From Limosilactobacillus gorillae (GTDB taxonomy: Bacteria > Bacillota > Bacilli > Lactobacillales > Lactobacillaceae): a stretch of 64,000 bases of DNA. Positions within the stretch are counted from its first letter, which is position 1. The number at the start of each line of letters is the position of its first letter. A program made the translations under genes and the position numbers. This document shows, piece after piece, positions 25,204 to 34,853 of the stretch. The stretch covers positions 1 through 64,000 of the forward strand of contig NZ_BCAH01000025.1 in assembly GCF_001293735.1 (NCBI RefSeq), given 5' to 3'. The notes under the pieces are model-generated. The model saw only the letters and a list, made by a program, of their open reading frames with translations. It searched no databases and was not told the DNA's origin.

Positions 25204-25507
25204 AAGCCGTAAAATTACCGTCGTCATCAATAAAGGTGTTTAACACCTCTTGGACCATTTCCCATTCGGCATCATTTTCGATCGGCATTAATTGTAATTC
25301 ATCATCGTCGGAAGCCGGTTCTTCAAAGGCGAAGGCTTGAATTCCAACTTCTTCATCGTTTTCTTCATCCAACGGGTACAAGCAAATGTACCACTTTCCA
25401 GTTTCCGGAGATTGAAAACGCATTGCTTCTTTAAAGAGCTCTTCGTTTCCCTTTTCATCAACTAAGGTGAAAATTTCACCCTCGTCACGTGGCGTTTGGT
25501 CACTCAT
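25202..25507 (-). CDS. DUF1292 family protein (YrzB-like)
   Basis: 101 acidic residues: IFTLVDEKGNEELFKEAMRF... WYICLYPLDEEN. DUF1292 proteins are small cytosolic Firmicutes proteins of unknown function and nearly always follow ruvX (yrrK), as here. Confidence 0.88.
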   Translation of the reverse strand: MSDQTPRDEGEIFTLVDEKGNEELFKEAMRFQSPETGKWYICLYPLDEENDEEVGIQAFAFEEPASDDDELQLMPIENDAEWEMVQEVLNTFIDDDGNFTA

Positions 25508-25518
25508 GACATTTCCTC

Positions 25519-25956
25519 CTATAACTCGGCGGTCAACTTACCGTGCCGGTCCAAGTAGTTTTGTAAAATTAAGGTAGCTGCTAATTCGTCAATCACCCTT
25601 TTTTGTTTACGCCGGGATACGTCAGCCTCTTCGACCAACATCCGGTGGGCCTGAACGGTGGTCAGACGCTCGTCTTGAAAATCCACGGGTAGACCAAACC
25701 GTTCTTTTAAAAGCTCACCATAACGGCGTGACGCTTCAACCCGGGGCCCCTCTGTATTGTTCATGTTTTTAGGGAGACCCAAGACAAAGCCAGCCACCTG
25801 GCGTTGTTTAACTAGTTCGGCAACCCGCTCTAAGCCAAAGACCTCTTCATCTTCGTTAATTGGAATAATTTCAACCGCCTGGGCCGTCCAACCAAGAGGA
25901 TCACTTTCGGCAACCCCCACTGTTTTAGAACCCACGTCTAAACCTAACAGGCGCAT
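25519..25956 (-). CDS. ruvX: RuvX/YqgF RNase H-fold nuclease
   Basis: 145 residues. [19 protein letters not shown] holds the first catalytic Asp, [14 protein letters not shown] and [13 protein letters not shown] the following core motifs. YqgF family members process pre-16S rRNA ends and were first annotated as Holliday junction resolvases. It starts one base overlapping the ireB stop. Confidence 0.93.
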   Translation of the reverse strand: MRLLGLDVGSKTVGVAESDPLGWTAQAVEIIPINEDEEVFGLERVAELVKQRQVAGFVLGLPKNMNNTEGPRVEASRRYGELLKERFGLPVDFQDERLTTVQAHRMLVEEADVSRRKQKRVIDELAATLILQNYLDRHGKLTAEL

Positions 25957-26219
25957 TATTTTACGTCCCCACTATTCTTTAGGTAGGAACGAACTAACTC
26001 TTCGATAATTTCATCGCGTTCGTGTTGCCGAATTAGATTCCGGGCGTTATTTAGGCGTGGAATATAGGCAGGGTCACCAGACAACAGGTAACCTACGATC
26101 TGATTGATTGGATTGTAGCCCTTTTCTTCCAGGGCGTCATAAACCGTCTTAAGGGTCTCTTTGACGTTTTTTTCGTGTAACTTATCAAAGCTAAAAAACA
26201 TCGTTTCATCAGTTGCCAT
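25956..26219 (-). CDS. ireB: IreB/UPF0297 family protein
   Basis: 87 residues from the ATG at 26219, after GGAGGTGACC; longer readings upstream lack a ribosome site. [21 protein letters not shown].. and [21 protein letters not shown] are diagnostic. In Enterococcus, IreB is phosphorylated by the PASTA kinase IreK and regulates cephalosporin resistance. First gene of ireB-ruvX-DUF1292. Confidence 0.93.
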   Translation of the reverse strand: MATDETMFFSFDKLHEKNVKETLKTVYDALEEKGYNPINQIVGYLLSGDPAYIPRLNNARNLIRQHERDEIIEELVRSYLKNSGDVK

Positions 26220-26251
26220 TACGGTCACCTCCATCAAATGTACCAGTGTTA

Positions 26252-26281
26252 ATTGTACTATATCCCCCTTCAAAAGTACAA
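26252..26281 (-). promoter_or_regulatory. ireB operon promoter
   Basis: The minus strand has TTGTAC, an 18-base spacer, TACAAT, 32 bases before ireB. Confidence 0.55.
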
Positions 26282-26313
26282 CTTAGCGAACTAACGGTAA
26301 TTTGAAGGATCCT

Positions 26314-26362
26314 AAAACAAATGGAGTCCCGCAGTTCGTTTTACCAAACTACTGGGCTCCAT
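26314..26362 (-). terminator. alaS terminator
   Basis: A long stem with bulges (ATGGAGCCC... GGGACTCCAT on the minus strand) is followed by TTGTTTT. Confidence 0.7.
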
Positions 26363-26411
26363 CGTTAATAGTATTATCTTTTTAGGTGCGCCACGCACCC
26401 TTCCCATTTAT

Positions 26412-29057
26412 CTACTCATTCATGAACTGGCTTGCCAACTTCAGTGCTTCACCAATCCCAGCCGGGTTCTTTCCACCGGCTTGGGCCATCGTTGGGCGGC
26501 CACCCCCGCCCCCGTTAATTGCTGGAGCAATCGCCTTAATCAAGTCACCAGCCTTGACGGTCTTTGCTAAGTCGTCCTTGACTGCGACCAAAAGGTTAGC
26601 CTTTTCACCAGCCGTCGTTGCCAAAACAAGGACGTCGGAGTAGTCTTTTTGGCGCCAGTTATCCGCCATTTGACGCAGCTGGTCCATTCCAGCCACGTTA
26701 ACTTCGGCTGCAATCAAGGAACCCTTAGCGGTCTTTTCAACCTTAGTGAAAACATCACCGGCCTGTTGGGAGGCTAACTTAGCTTGCAGAGCCTCATTTT
26801 GTTTGTTGGCTTCCTTAAGTTGATCTTGAACTTCACCAACACGGTGAACAATTTCTTTGACCTGAGCGACCTTGAGATCAGCCGCCACTTGGTCTAGGAT
26901 GTCGACACGTTGTTGCATGAATGCAAAGGCATCACTCGAGGTAACGGCTTCGATCCGCCGAACCCCAGCGCCAACTCCTCCTTCAGAGACAATCTTAAAC
27001 AAACCTAATTCATTGGTGTTCTTAACGTGGTCCCCACCACAGAACTCGGTGTTAAAGTCGCCAATCTTAACAACCCGCACCTTGTCACCATACTTATCAG
27101 AGAAGAGGGCAATGGCCCCCATTTCCTTGGCGGAATCAATATCAGTTTCAACCGTGGTAACTGGAATTTCCTTCCAGATCTGTTCATTAACTAAGTCTTC
27201 GACCTTCTTAAGATCCTCTTTGGTAACCTGACCAAAGTGGTTAAAGTCAAAGCGTAGGTAGTGAGCTTCAACCAAAGAACCAGCCTGTTGAGTATGACCA
27301 CCTAAGATGTTACGTAAAGCTTGGTCCAACAGATGAGTAGCGGTATGGTTCTTTTCAATCTTGATGTGGCGGGCCTTGTCAACCACCAGTTTGTACCGAG
27401 CTCCCTTCTTGATTGGAGCATTCAATTCAAGGGTATGGAGGTTTTGTTGGTGTGGAGCGTGTTGAACGTCCTTAACGGTTGCAACCACCTTGCCATAATT
27501 ATCGATGACCTGACCGCTGTCAGCAACTTGCCCCCCCATTTCAGCGTAGAACGGAGTCCGATCAAAGATAACGTCAACATGTTGACCTGGTTGAGCCTGA
27601 TCAGCTTGCTTACCATCAGCAGCCAGTCCGATCACCTTCGCATTGTCGACTACCAGTTCGGTGTAGCCAACATAGGTGCTTTCTTCGGTGAAGTTAGTCC
27701 AAAGATCGCTTTGAACTCCCATCCCATTGTCCATATCGCGAGCGTTCCGGGCCCGATTTTGTTGTTCGGTCATGGCCGCTTCAAAGCCCTGTTCATCAAT
27801 ACTCAGGCCTTCATCCGCTGCATATTCACGGGTTAGTTCAACCGGGAAGCCGTAGGTATCATAGAGCTTGAAGGCTGTTTTACCATCGATTTGCTTACTG
27901 TCAGTCTGCTTAGCCTCTTCAATCACGCTGTTTAGCAAGTTTAACCCACCGTTTAAAGTGGCGGAGAAGCGGTCTTCTTCAGAAGCAATCACCGAAGCAA
28001 TATAGTCAGCGTTTTCCAAGACTTCCGGGTAGTAATCCTTCATGATTTCCCCAACCGTTGGGACCATCTTAGCCAGGAATGGTTCATCGATGCCTAGCTT
28101 CTTACCAGCCACTACCGACCGCCGTAGTAAGCGTCGGATTACGTAGCCCCGTCCAACGTTGGATGGTAAGGCCCCGTCACCAATAGCGAAAGTGATAGAG
28201 CGAATGTGATCGGCAATAATCTTAAACTGAACGTCGTCAGACGCGTCTTGACCATACTTCTTATTGGCAAAACTTTCTACCTGCTTGATCAACGGCATAA
28301 AGAGGTCGGTTTCAAAGTTAGTCTTGGCATTTTCAAAGATCGAAACGATCCGTTCTAACCCCATCCCGGTATCGATGTTCTTGTTAGGTAATGGTTCGTA
28401 AGTGTCTTCTGGAGTGTGATTGAACTGAGAAAAGACAATGTTCCAGATTTCAAGGTAGCGTTCGTTTTCGCCTCCTGGGTATGATTCTGGGTCGTCTTCG
28501 GACAGATTATTCATCTCCTGACCTCGATCATAAAAGACTTCCGTGTCCGGACCAGACGGACCCTGTCCAATATCCCAGAAGTTATCCTGATCGGCTAGTA
28601 AATGATCTTCTTTAACCCCAGCGTCCAACCAGAATTGGTGGGCGTCATTATCCTTTGGATAGTAGGTAATGTAAAGGCGCTCTGGGTCAAAGCCAAACCA
28701 GTCGTCACCAGTAAGCAATTCCCAAGCCCAGGTGATGGCTTCCTTTTTAAAGTAGTCACCAACTGAGAAGTTCCCCATCATTTCGAACATAGTATGGTGA
28801 CGAGCGGTCTTCCCAACATTCTCAATGTCGTTGGTCCGGATGCTTTTTTGTGATGAGGTCATCCGCGGGTTATCGGGAACGATCTTACCATCAAAGTAGT
28901 TCTTCATCGTTGCCACCCCGGAATTGATCCACAGTAAGGTTGGGTCGTTAACCGGCACCAAGGAGCGTGAAGGCATCTCAGTGTGACCGTGTTGGACAAA
29001 GAAGTCCAAATACATCCGCCGAATCTGAGCGGAGTTTAATTTCTTGAGCTCTTTCAT
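26412..29057 (-). CDS. alaS: alanyl-tRNA synthetase
   Basis: 881 residues, full length. Catalytic domain with RMTSSQKSIRTNDIENVG and HHTMFEMMGNFSVGDYF; editing domain with HTATHLLDQALR and CGGDHVKNTNELG (zinc-binding His/Cys); C-terminal oligomerisation region with the Gly-rich GGGGGRPTMAQAGG. It charges tRNA-Ala and edits Ser/Gly errors. Preceded by a T-box leader with its own promoter. Confidence 0.97.
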   Translation of the reverse strand: MKELKKLNSAQIRRMYLDFFVQHGHTEMPSRSLVPVNDPTLLWINSGVATMKNYFDGKIVPDNPRMTSSQKSIRTNDIENVGKTARHHTMFEMMGNFSVGDYFKKEAITWAWELLTGDDWFGFDPERLYITYYPKDNDAHQFWLDAGVKEDHLLADQDNFWDIGQGPSGPDTEVFYDRGQEMNNLSEDDPESYPGGENERYLEIWNIVFSQFNHTPEDTYEPLPNKNIDTGMGLERIVSIFENAKTNFETDLFMPLIKQVESFANKKYGQDASDDVQFKIIADHIRSITFAIGDGALPSNVGRGYVIRRLLRRSVVAGKKLGIDEPFLAKMVPTVGEIMKDYYPEVLENADYIASVIASEEDRFSATLNGGLNLLNSVIEEAKQTDSKQIDGKTAFKLYDTYGFPVELTREYAADEGLSIDEQGFEAAMTEQQNRARNARDMDNGMGVQSDLWTNFTEESTYVGYTELVVDNAKVIGLAADGKQADQAQPGQHVDVIFDRTPFYAEMGGQVADSGQVIDNYGKVVATVKDVQHAPHQQNLHTLELNAPIKKGARYKLVVDKARHIKIEKNHTATHLLDQALRNILGGHTQQAGSLVEAHYLRFDFNHFGQVTKEDLKKVEDLVNEQIWKEIPVTTVETDIDSAKEMGAIALFSDKYGDKVRVVKIGDFNTEFCGGDHVKNTNELGLFKIVSEGGVGAGVRRIEAVTSSDAFAFMQQRVDILDQVAADLKVAQVKEIVHRVGEVQDQLKEANKQNEALQAKLASQQAGDVFTKVEKTAKGSLIAAEVNVAGMDQLRQMADNWRQKDYSDVLVLATTAGEKANLLVAVKDDLAKTVKAGDLIKAIAPAINGGGGGRPTMAQAGGKNPAGIGEALKLASQFMNE

Positions 29058-29277
29058 TACAATTCCTTTCTAAAAGCAAAAATCCACCCTTGCTGACAGA
29101 GACGCCGGTTGACGCGGTACCACTCTGTTTGCAACGATGGATTCGTTTGCCACTTTTAATCCCCCGTGGGGGTTGATAACTAAATTATGCTCCGGGGAGC
29201 AACACGGTTGGGTTCGTCATGCTTTTCAGCTACCAGCACGTTTCTAAAAGTTCCCCCAACGGGTCATATCCCAGACG
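29058..29277 (-). promoter_or_regulatory. T-box riboswitch, alaS leader
   Basis: The minus strand carries the T-box signature GAGTGGTACCGCG (complement of 29113-29126) followed by a terminator-type sequence ending GGTGGATTTTTGCTTTT just before alaS. An upstream stem-loop region of about 150 bases is consistent with Stem I. T-boxes sense uncharged tRNA, here expected to be tRNA-Ala; I did not assign the specifier codon. Confidence 0.85.
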
Positions 29278-29283
29278 TTTTTC

Positions 29284-29312
29284 ATTATAACCAAGGGTGT
29301 CGTTAAAATCAA
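29284..29312 (-). promoter_or_regulatory. alaS leader promoter
   Basis: The minus strand has TTGATT, a 17-base spacer, TATAAT. The -35 overlaps the stop codon of the upstream helicase gene. Confidence 0.75.
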
Positions 29313-30691
29313 CGCCCATTCTGTTGTCGTGCCCGCTCCGCACGGTGCTGCTTTTGCCGTGCCCGTTTGGCCTTACGCATTTCATGACGCTGCGCCTGCT
29401 TGAACTTCTGGCGCTCATCCTCTTTAATCCGCTGCTTGATCCGTCGTTTGTAACCAGGCTTTACCTTCTTCTTAGTTTTCTTTACAAAGCCCTTCACGGT
29501 CGGATCTAAGGCCGTCTTTTTACGTCGGTGGGTCTTCCGCCGGTTCCGGTCGTATGTTGTAACAATCCGGCCCCCCTTAAGATCCTTTGGAATAAAGGTA
29601 ATCCCGCGTTCTTCTAGTTTTTCAATTAAGGCGTCCTCTGCGGGGGCATACAAAGTAATGGCAATCCCAGCCATATTAGCCCGCCCTGTCCGGCCAACTC
29701 GGTGAACGAAGTACTCGAGGTCACTTGGAATGTCATCGTTTAAGACTAGGGATACCCCTTCAAGATCAATCCCCCGGGCTGCTAAATCTGTAGCCACGAT
29801 GAACTGGTAATCCATATTCCGGATCTGGCGCATCGTACGCTTGCGGACCCGCGGTTCCAATCCACCGTGGATTAAGGCGACCTTTAAGCCGTGCTCCTGC
29901 AAATAATTAGCCAGCTCGGTTGCTCGTTCCCGAGTGTTGGCGAAGACCAGGGCCAGGTACGGATTACCCAACGTAAGCAACCGGTAGACCATATCGTTTT
30001 TATCGTGTCCCTTGGTCGACATTAACCAGTTTTCCACGTTCGGGTTGATCACCGTTTCAGTAGGGATTTCTTCAATAACCGGATTTTCAAGGTACTTCTT
30101 CAAAAATGGTCGTAACCCCTGAGGAATCGTTGCCGAAAAGACCATCATCTGTAACTTCTCAGGGAAACGGGCCGCAATTTGATCGATGGTTTCTAAAAAG
30201 CCCATGTCTAGTGTCATGTCGGCCTCGTCAATTACAAATTTAGTTGCCGTGTGGATATCCAGGGCTTGGGACTTAATCAAGTCTAAGATCCGTCCCGGCG
30301 TTCCAATAACCAGTTGCGGCTGACGCCGGCTCAGCTGGTCAACTTGGTGTTCCTTGTCGGTTCCGCCCACGTAGTTATGAATTGTAAAGGGAGTTGGAGC
30401 AAAACGGTTTAACTGTTTTGCGGCCGCATAAATTTGATAGGCCAGTTCCCGAGACGGAGTCGTAACTACGGCTTGGACCGCTTGGTCATCACTGTTAAGT
30501 TGGCTAAAAATTGGGAGCAGGAAGGCGTGGGTCTTTCCACTCCCGGTCCGAGATTGGCCGACTACGCTCTTTCCATTTAGGATTAACGGGATTACCCGGG
30601 CTTGGACGGTTGTCGGCCGTTCAAAGTGAAGGTCCTTTAAGGCCGGCGTTAAAAAATCGGCCAGGTGAAGGTCCGCAAATGTTTCAAGCAT
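29309..30691 (-). CDS. DEAD-box RNA helicase (CshB-like)
   Basis: 460 residues. Q-motif region FERPTTVQARVIP, motif I SRTGSGKT, motif Ib TPGR, DEAD in VIDEADMTLDMGF, SAT in FSATIP, and HRVGRTGRA. A very basic C-terminal tail (about 380-460) suits RNA binding. Size and tail resemble CshB (YqfR) of Bacilli, involved in cold growth and RNA or ribosome metabolism. ATG overlaps the upstream DHH gene stop. Confidence 0.9.
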   Translation of the reverse strand: MLETFADLHLADFLTPALKDLHFERPTTVQARVIPLILNGKSVVGQSRTGSGKTHAFLLPIFSQLNSDDQAVQAVVTTPSRELAYQIYAAAKQLNRFAPTPFTIHNYVGGTDKEHQVDQLSRRQPQLVIGTPGRILDLIKSQALDIHTATKFVIDEADMTLDMGFLETIDQIAARFPEKLQMMVFSATIPQGLRPFLKKYLENPVIEEIPTETVINPNVENWLMSTKGHDKNDMVYRLLTLGNPYLALVFANTRERATELANYLQEHGLKVALIHGGLEPRVRKRTMRQIRNMDYQFIVATDLAARGIDLEGVSLVLNDDIPSDLEYFVHRVGRTGRANMAGIAITLYAPAEDALIEKLEERGITFIPKDLKGGRIVTTYDRNRRKTHRRKKTALDPTVKGFVKKTKKKVKPGYKRRIKQRIKEDERQKFKQAQRHEMRKAKRARQKQHRAERARQQNGR

Positions 30692-31650
30692 TACTGTTCT
30701 CCTTTTTGGTACTGGGCAACTAAGTCGTCCAGTTCCTTCATAATCTGTTTCATCTCTTCTTTATTAGCAACCCGTGCTCCGGAGGCCAGCGGATGTCCCC
30801 CTCCGTTGTAGTGCTTTGCAAGCTCGTTAATCACCGGGCCCTTAGAGCGTAAGCGAACACGGAAACCACCATCATCTTGCTGGACAAAGATTGCCCAGGC
30901 TAAGACATCCTTAATCCGGCCCGGTAAGGAAACCACGGCTGAAGTACCTGCTTCCGTTAGGCCAAACCGTTTCAAAACTGTATCGGTCAGTATAACATTA
31001 GCGGCTCCATTATCCGTGATCGTTAGATTTTCGTAGACGTAAGCTGACAGGCGGGCCAATGGTAAGGTAATCTCATTTTCACGCTGGGAAATAGCCGCAG
31101 CATCAGCCCCAGCAGCCATTAAAGCCCCCGCCACCAGCATCGTCTTGGGCGTTGTAGCAGGATACAAGAAGCGTCCCGTATCACCGATAATTCCGGCGTA
31201 CAAGGCCGTAGCGGCCTTCTTAGTCATCACCAGTTCTTTTGCAAAGTGCTGATAAAAGCCATAGATCAATTCCGAACTAGAACTGGCTTGATCATCAACC
31301 CACATGATGTCACCGTAAGGTTCATCGTTGGGGTGGTGATCAATTTTAATTAGTTCATCACCGTTGTTGAACCGCCGGTCATCAATTCGTGGTGCGTTGG
31401 CTGTGTCGGTTACAATTACAAGTGCCCCGTCGTAGTCACTGCTATCAACTTCATCCATCGTACCAATCCAGCTAAAACTTGGAATTTCCTTACCAACCAC
31501 AGCAATCTCCTTATAAGGGAAGGAGGCCTTTAAAATCGAGGCTAGTCCAATCTGGGAGCCAATTGCATCTGGATCCGGGCGTTGGTGCCGGTGAATGATG
31601 ATTCGGTTGTACTTTTTAATCTGTTCTAAGATCGCATCTAATTCTGCCAT
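30691..31650 (-). CDS. nrnA: DHH-family phosphoesterase, NrnA-like
   Basis: 319 residues from the ATG at 31650, behind AAAGGAAC; longer upstream frame rejected. Motifs: HRHQRPDPDAIGSQ near 20, VTDTAN near 82, the DHH motif in IDHHPNDEP near 104, and the DHHA1 signature GGGHPLASGARV near 288. NrnA degrades nano-RNAs and pAp, and some members cleave cyclic-dinucleotide products such as pApA. Confidence 0.88.
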   Translation of the reverse strand: MAELDAILEQIKKYNRIIIHRHQRPDPDAIGSQIGLASILKASFPYKEIAVVGKEIPSFSWIGTMDEVDSSDYDGALVIVTDTANAPRIDDRRFNNGDELIKIDHHPNDEPYGDIMWVDDQASSSSELIYGFYQHFAKELVMTKKAATALYAGIIGDTGRFLYPATTPKTMLVAGALMAAGADAAAISQRENEITLPLARLSAYVYENLTITDNGAANVILTDTVLKRFGLTEAGTSAVVSLPGRIKDVLAWAIFVQQDDGGFRVRLRSKGPVINELAKHYNGGGHPLASGARVANKEEMKQIMKELDDLVAQYQKGEQ

Positions 31651-31757
31651 CGTTATGTTCCTTTCCGTCCGAATTAAGTTAACCGTTTTTAAGTATAACA
31701 GTTTTTGCACGCGAAAAGAAAAGTTCCGTAGGCCAAGTGGCCCCGGAACTGATCACA

Positions 31758-32150
31758 TTACTTTTCGTCTTGATCGCTTGGCTTTTCTTCATCAGCAGTC
31801 TTTTCTTCCGGCGCCGTGCTCGTTGCCTCTTCCTTAGCCGGTGTCTCTGCTGATGTAGTAGACTCAGCCGTAACAGGAGACGTCGTTGACCGATTAACCC
31901 TTGCCACTGCTGATAAATCAAAGGTTAAGTAAATCCCTTCGCAGTCAATCGTCACCGTCTTTTCGGCCGTATTAACTTCGTGGACCAAGCCATGAAGGCG
32001 ACCGATCGTTACTACTGCGTCGCCCGGCTTCAATTGATTAACCATTTCCTGGTGTTCTTTACGTTGTCGTTGCTGTGGTCGAATCATGAAGAAGTACAAG
32101 AAGACGATCATCAGTACGATTAAAATGATACTCGACATGTTAGCGTTCAA
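31758..32150 (-). CDS. yajC: preprotein translocase subunit YajC
   Basis: 130 residues: one N-terminal membrane helix (SSIILIVLMIVFLYFFMIRP), QQRQRKEHQEMVNQLKPGD, then the beta domain with DAVVTIGRLHGLVHEV. A Thr/Ser/Glu-rich tail follows (residues about 95-130). YajC partners SecDF at the Sec translocon. Start is ambiguous: TTG at 32150 is well spaced from GAAGGG; ATG at 32138 is more canonical but 21 bases away. An out-of-frame six-codon ATG mini-ORF overlaps the start. Confidence 0.88.
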   Translation of the reverse strand: MNANMSSIILIVLMIVFLYFFMIRPQQRQRKEHQEMVNQLKPGDAVVTIGRLHGLVHEVNTAEKTVTIDCEGIYLTFDLSAVARVNRSTTSPVTAESTTSAETPAKEEATSTAPEEKTADEEKPSDQDEK

Positions 32151-32220
32151 AAGAATTCATCCCTTCTGGTGTTAATCTTAGTAATATTTTAACTATACCA
32201 AACTTTAACTTAAATACCAG

Positions 32221-33168
32221 TTAATTTATCATTTCCTCCTGCTTTTGAGTGAAGTAGTTGACAAAGGTTGTTAAATTAGCCTGAGTTAAAAGCCGCGTTG
32301 CCAGCCCGACATGGCGCTTATTTAAATAGGCCCAGTTGCTAGCGGTTAGACCTAGCTGGTCATTTTTTTCAACCGGCTCGTCGCTCAAGTCTGCTTGCAA
32401 ACGCCGGTTATGCCGGGTCAAGGTAAGGGGAAGATCGGAAATGATCAATTGTATGCCGGCCTCAATGGCAACTTTAATCCGGAAGGACGTTCTTGCTTCA
32501 ACCATTACCGTACTGTTTTGGGGTAGTAGTTGGATGGTCATCGCCAAGCTCCTTTGCCATTCCTCATCTTCAATGTCCTGTTCAAAGCCGCCAAGGTAAA
32601 AATTAGTGATCTTTTGTGCTGTCAATTGGGCGACACTTAACTCCCGGGCAGCCTTTAAGCCCCCGCCCTGCACTACTCCCCAGCCGGTTGGGGTCTGTTT
32701 CCCCCATGCGGTATTAACCTCCACAGCCCGCATAATGTCATCTACTGGGGCGTAGTGATCAGGAGCCTGGCTTAATGGGAGGGCCAGTTGGGCATGGGCA
32801 CTTTCCAGCCAGGTTTGGTAGTTAGTGCCATCAACCGTTTTCTTTGCCCCACCACGGGGAAGCTGGTAATGTACCCCTACCCGTTCACTATTCTTTTTAA
32901 CCTTAGCAAGTGGCTTACCAAAGCCTGGTAAGGCTAGGATTTCCCCCTCCCAGTTAAGCCAACCATTGAGCCCCCCGGTAGTACTTAACGCATCCGGACT
33001 TAGCTCTGCCATTGAAGAGGCCATGGGGAATGCTAGGATCCGTACCCCACACTGATACATTTCCCGTGCGGTTAACGGGTCGGTGGTTAAAAGAGGAAGC
33101 TTCAAGATCGGCATAGGAACCCTAATCGGGCAGTGACTAACCGGTGCCATGTTGGTTTGTTTTTTCAT
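32221..33168 (-). CDS. degenerate tRNA-guanine transglycosylase-like protein
   Basis: 315 residues from the ATG at 33168 (behind GAGG; starts just past the ruvB stop). It occupies the slot where queA-tgt lies between ruvB and yajC in relatives. TGT-like stretches by eye: TGGLNGWLNWEGEIL (AGGLHKFMNWDRAIL in TGT), GWGVVQGG (GIVQGG), YLGGF, and YLNKRHVGLATRLLTQANL (C-terminal zinc region). The nucleophile-type Asp regions are changed: TDSGGF to ALPGFG, AFDEC to LPLSQ, DCVLPTR to ISDLPLT. The CxCxxC...H zinc site is gone; only Cys13 and Cys40 exist. Hence a TGT fold without TGT activity, either decaying or repurposed. The frame is intact, which favours a function. Confidence 0.7.
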   Translation of the reverse strand: MKKQTNMAPVSHCPIRVPMPILKLPLLTTDPLTAREMYQCGVRILAFPMASSMAELSPDALSTTGGLNGWLNWEGEILALPGFGKPLAKVKKNSERVGVHYQLPRGGAKKTVDGTNYQTWLESAHAQLALPLSQAPDHYAPVDDIMRAVEVNTAWGKQTPTGWGVVQGGGLKAARELSVAQLTAQKITNFYLGGFEQDIEDEEWQRSLAMTIQLLPQNSTVMVEARTSFRIKVAIEAGIQLIISDLPLTLTRHNRRLQADLSDEPVEKNDQLGLTASNWAYLNKRHVGLATRLLTQANLTTFVNYFTQKQEEMIN

Positions 33169-33169
33169 C

Positions 33170-34189
33170 CTAATTTTCCTCACGATCAAACGGGATTCCC
33201 AAGTGGCGGTAAGCTGCCGGCGTTACAATCCGTCCCCGGGGGGTCCGGGATAAGAAGCCAATCTGTAAAAGGTAGGGCTCATACATTTCCTCAATCGTAT
33301 TGACCTCTTCACCAATATTGGCCGCAATGGTCCGTATCCCTACTGGCCCCCCATGGTAGTGATCAATCATCGTGGTCAACATCTTACGATCGATTTCGTC
33401 GAGCCCCTGGTTGTCAACAGCTAACAGGTCTAAAGCTCGATCAACCGTGACTGGATCGATTGCTCCTTTCCCCCCAACCTGGGCAAAATCACGGACCCGT
33501 TTCAAAAGTCGGTTAGCAATCCGGGGAGTCCCTCGGGAACGCAAAGCTAATTCGTGAGCCCCTGCTTCTTCAATTTTGGTATTAAAAATGGCTGCCGAAC
33601 GGTCAATAATTTGGCTCAATTCGTCCGTCGTGTAGTAATCCATCCGGGCAACAATTCCAAACCGATCCCGAAGTGGGGCGGCTAGCTGACCGGCCCGCGT
33701 CGTTGCTCCAATTAAGGTAAAGGGCGGCAACGGAAAGTGAACTGGATGAGCGGTCGGCCCTTCTCCCACCACAATATCGATGTAAAAGTCCTCCATGGCC
33801 GAGTAAAGCATTTCTTCAACCACCTTGGGAAGCCGGTGAATTTCATCAATAAATAGGACGTCGCCGGGCTTAAGATCATTTAAAAGGGCTACAAGGTCGC
33901 CAGGTTTTTCGATGGCCGGACCCGAGGTCGTCTTGATGGCAACCTGCATTTCATTTGCGATTACCATTGCCAGCGTCGTCTTTCCCAGTCCTGGAGGCCC
34001 ATACAAGAGCACATGATCCAAAGCTTCTTCCCTAGTCTTAGCGGCCTGTATATATACCGCTAATTCATGCTTGATCCGCGCCTGGCCAATATAGGTGACC
34101 AACGTTTGGGGCCGCAAGCTGATCTCTTCTCGCCCCTCTTGCTCGTCATTCACCTGTCCAGAGAGAACATCATCGAACTCTTCTTCCAT
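33170..34189 (-). CDS. ruvB: Holliday junction helicase RuvB
   Basis: 339 residues. Walker [13 protein letters not shown] near 64, Walker [11 protein letters not shown] near 114, sensor GATTRAG near 161, arginine finger in [21 protein letters not shown] near 210, C-terminal winged helix [16 protein letters not shown]. Hexameric motor for branch migration with RuvA. Ten bases after ruvA. Confidence 0.97.
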   Translation of the reverse strand: MEEEFDDVLSGQVNDEQEGREEISLRPQTLVTYIGQARIKHELAVYIQAAKTREEALDHVLLYGPPGLGKTTLAMVIANEMQVAIKTTSGPAIEKPGDLVALLNDLKPGDVLFIDEIHRLPKVVEEMLYSAMEDFYIDIVVGEGPTAHPVHFPLPPFTLIGATTRAGQLAAPLRDRFGIVARMDYYTTDELSQIIDRSAAIFNTKIEEAGAHELALRSRGTPRIANRLLKRVRDFAQVGGKGAIDPVTVDRALDLLAVDNQGLDEIDRKMLTTMIDHYHGGPVGIRTIAANIGEEVNTIEEMYEPYLLQIGFLSRTPRGRIVTPAAYRHLGIPFDREEN

Positions 34190-34199
34190 GTAATCCTCC

Positions 34200-34805
34200 T
34201 TACCTACTCAATAGTTTCAGGCCCTGGCTTAGGTAATCATTGGTTGAAAGGTCATCTTCTAGGCCCTCCAACTGTTTTTTTACCTTCTCCACTTGACGGG
34301 TGGTATAGCCCAATGACTCCAAGGCCGCCACGGCATCAAGCAGGGCCACCGATGCATCCTTAGGACCTTGGGCGGAAAAGTTGAGAGCATCTCCATCAAC
34401 CGCGGAGACCACCTTATCCTTTAATTCAATGATAATTCGTGATGCCGTTTTCTTGCCAATCCCTGGGAACTTACTAAGGTACTGGTCATTACCGCTTTGG
34501 ATGGCATTAATCAGCCCCTGGTGATCTGGCGTAGCTAAGATAGCCAAAGCACTCTTGGGCCCAATCCCAGATACCCCTATCAACTGGGTAAATAGCCGTT
34601 TTTCCGCCTGATTGTGAAAGCCAAACAGGGTGATGGCATCTTCCTTAACGGCCTGGTAAACAAAGATCCGTACCGGGGTCTGATTATCTTCTTGGTAGGT
34701 GTAAGGATTGGCAACCGCCACTCGATAGCCAACTCCGTTAACATCAACAACAATGAAGTCCGGGGCCACCATTGTGATTAGCCCACTTAAATATTCAAAC
34801 ATCAC
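34200..34805 (-). CDS. ruvA: Holliday junction protein RuvA
   Basis: 201 residues: OB domain ([28 protein letters not shown]), helix-hairpin-helix motifs ([33 protein letters not shown]), and the C-terminal RuvB-binding domain ([20 protein letters not shown]). Clusters with mutL and mutS in a repair block. Confidence 0.97.
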   Translation of the reverse strand: MMFEYLSGLITMVAPDFIVVDVNGVGYRVAVANPYTYQEDNQTPVRIFVYQAVKEDAITLFGFHNQAEKRLFTQLIGVSGIGPKSALAILATPDHQGLINAIQSGNDQYLSKFPGIGKKTASRIIIELKDKVVSAVDGDALNFSAQGPKDASVALLDAVAALESLGYTTRQVEKVKKQLEGLEDDLSTNDYLSQGLKLLSR

Positions 34806-34853
34806 AGTACCTCGCTTTTTATAATCTTTCCCATTTTAGCACATCTGTTCGCT

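Noticed and set aside
26380-26405. GGTGCG-TGG-CGCACC hairpin as the alaS terminator
   Set aside because: No T-run follows on the minus strand; the larger stem at 26321-26362 with TTGTTTT fits better.
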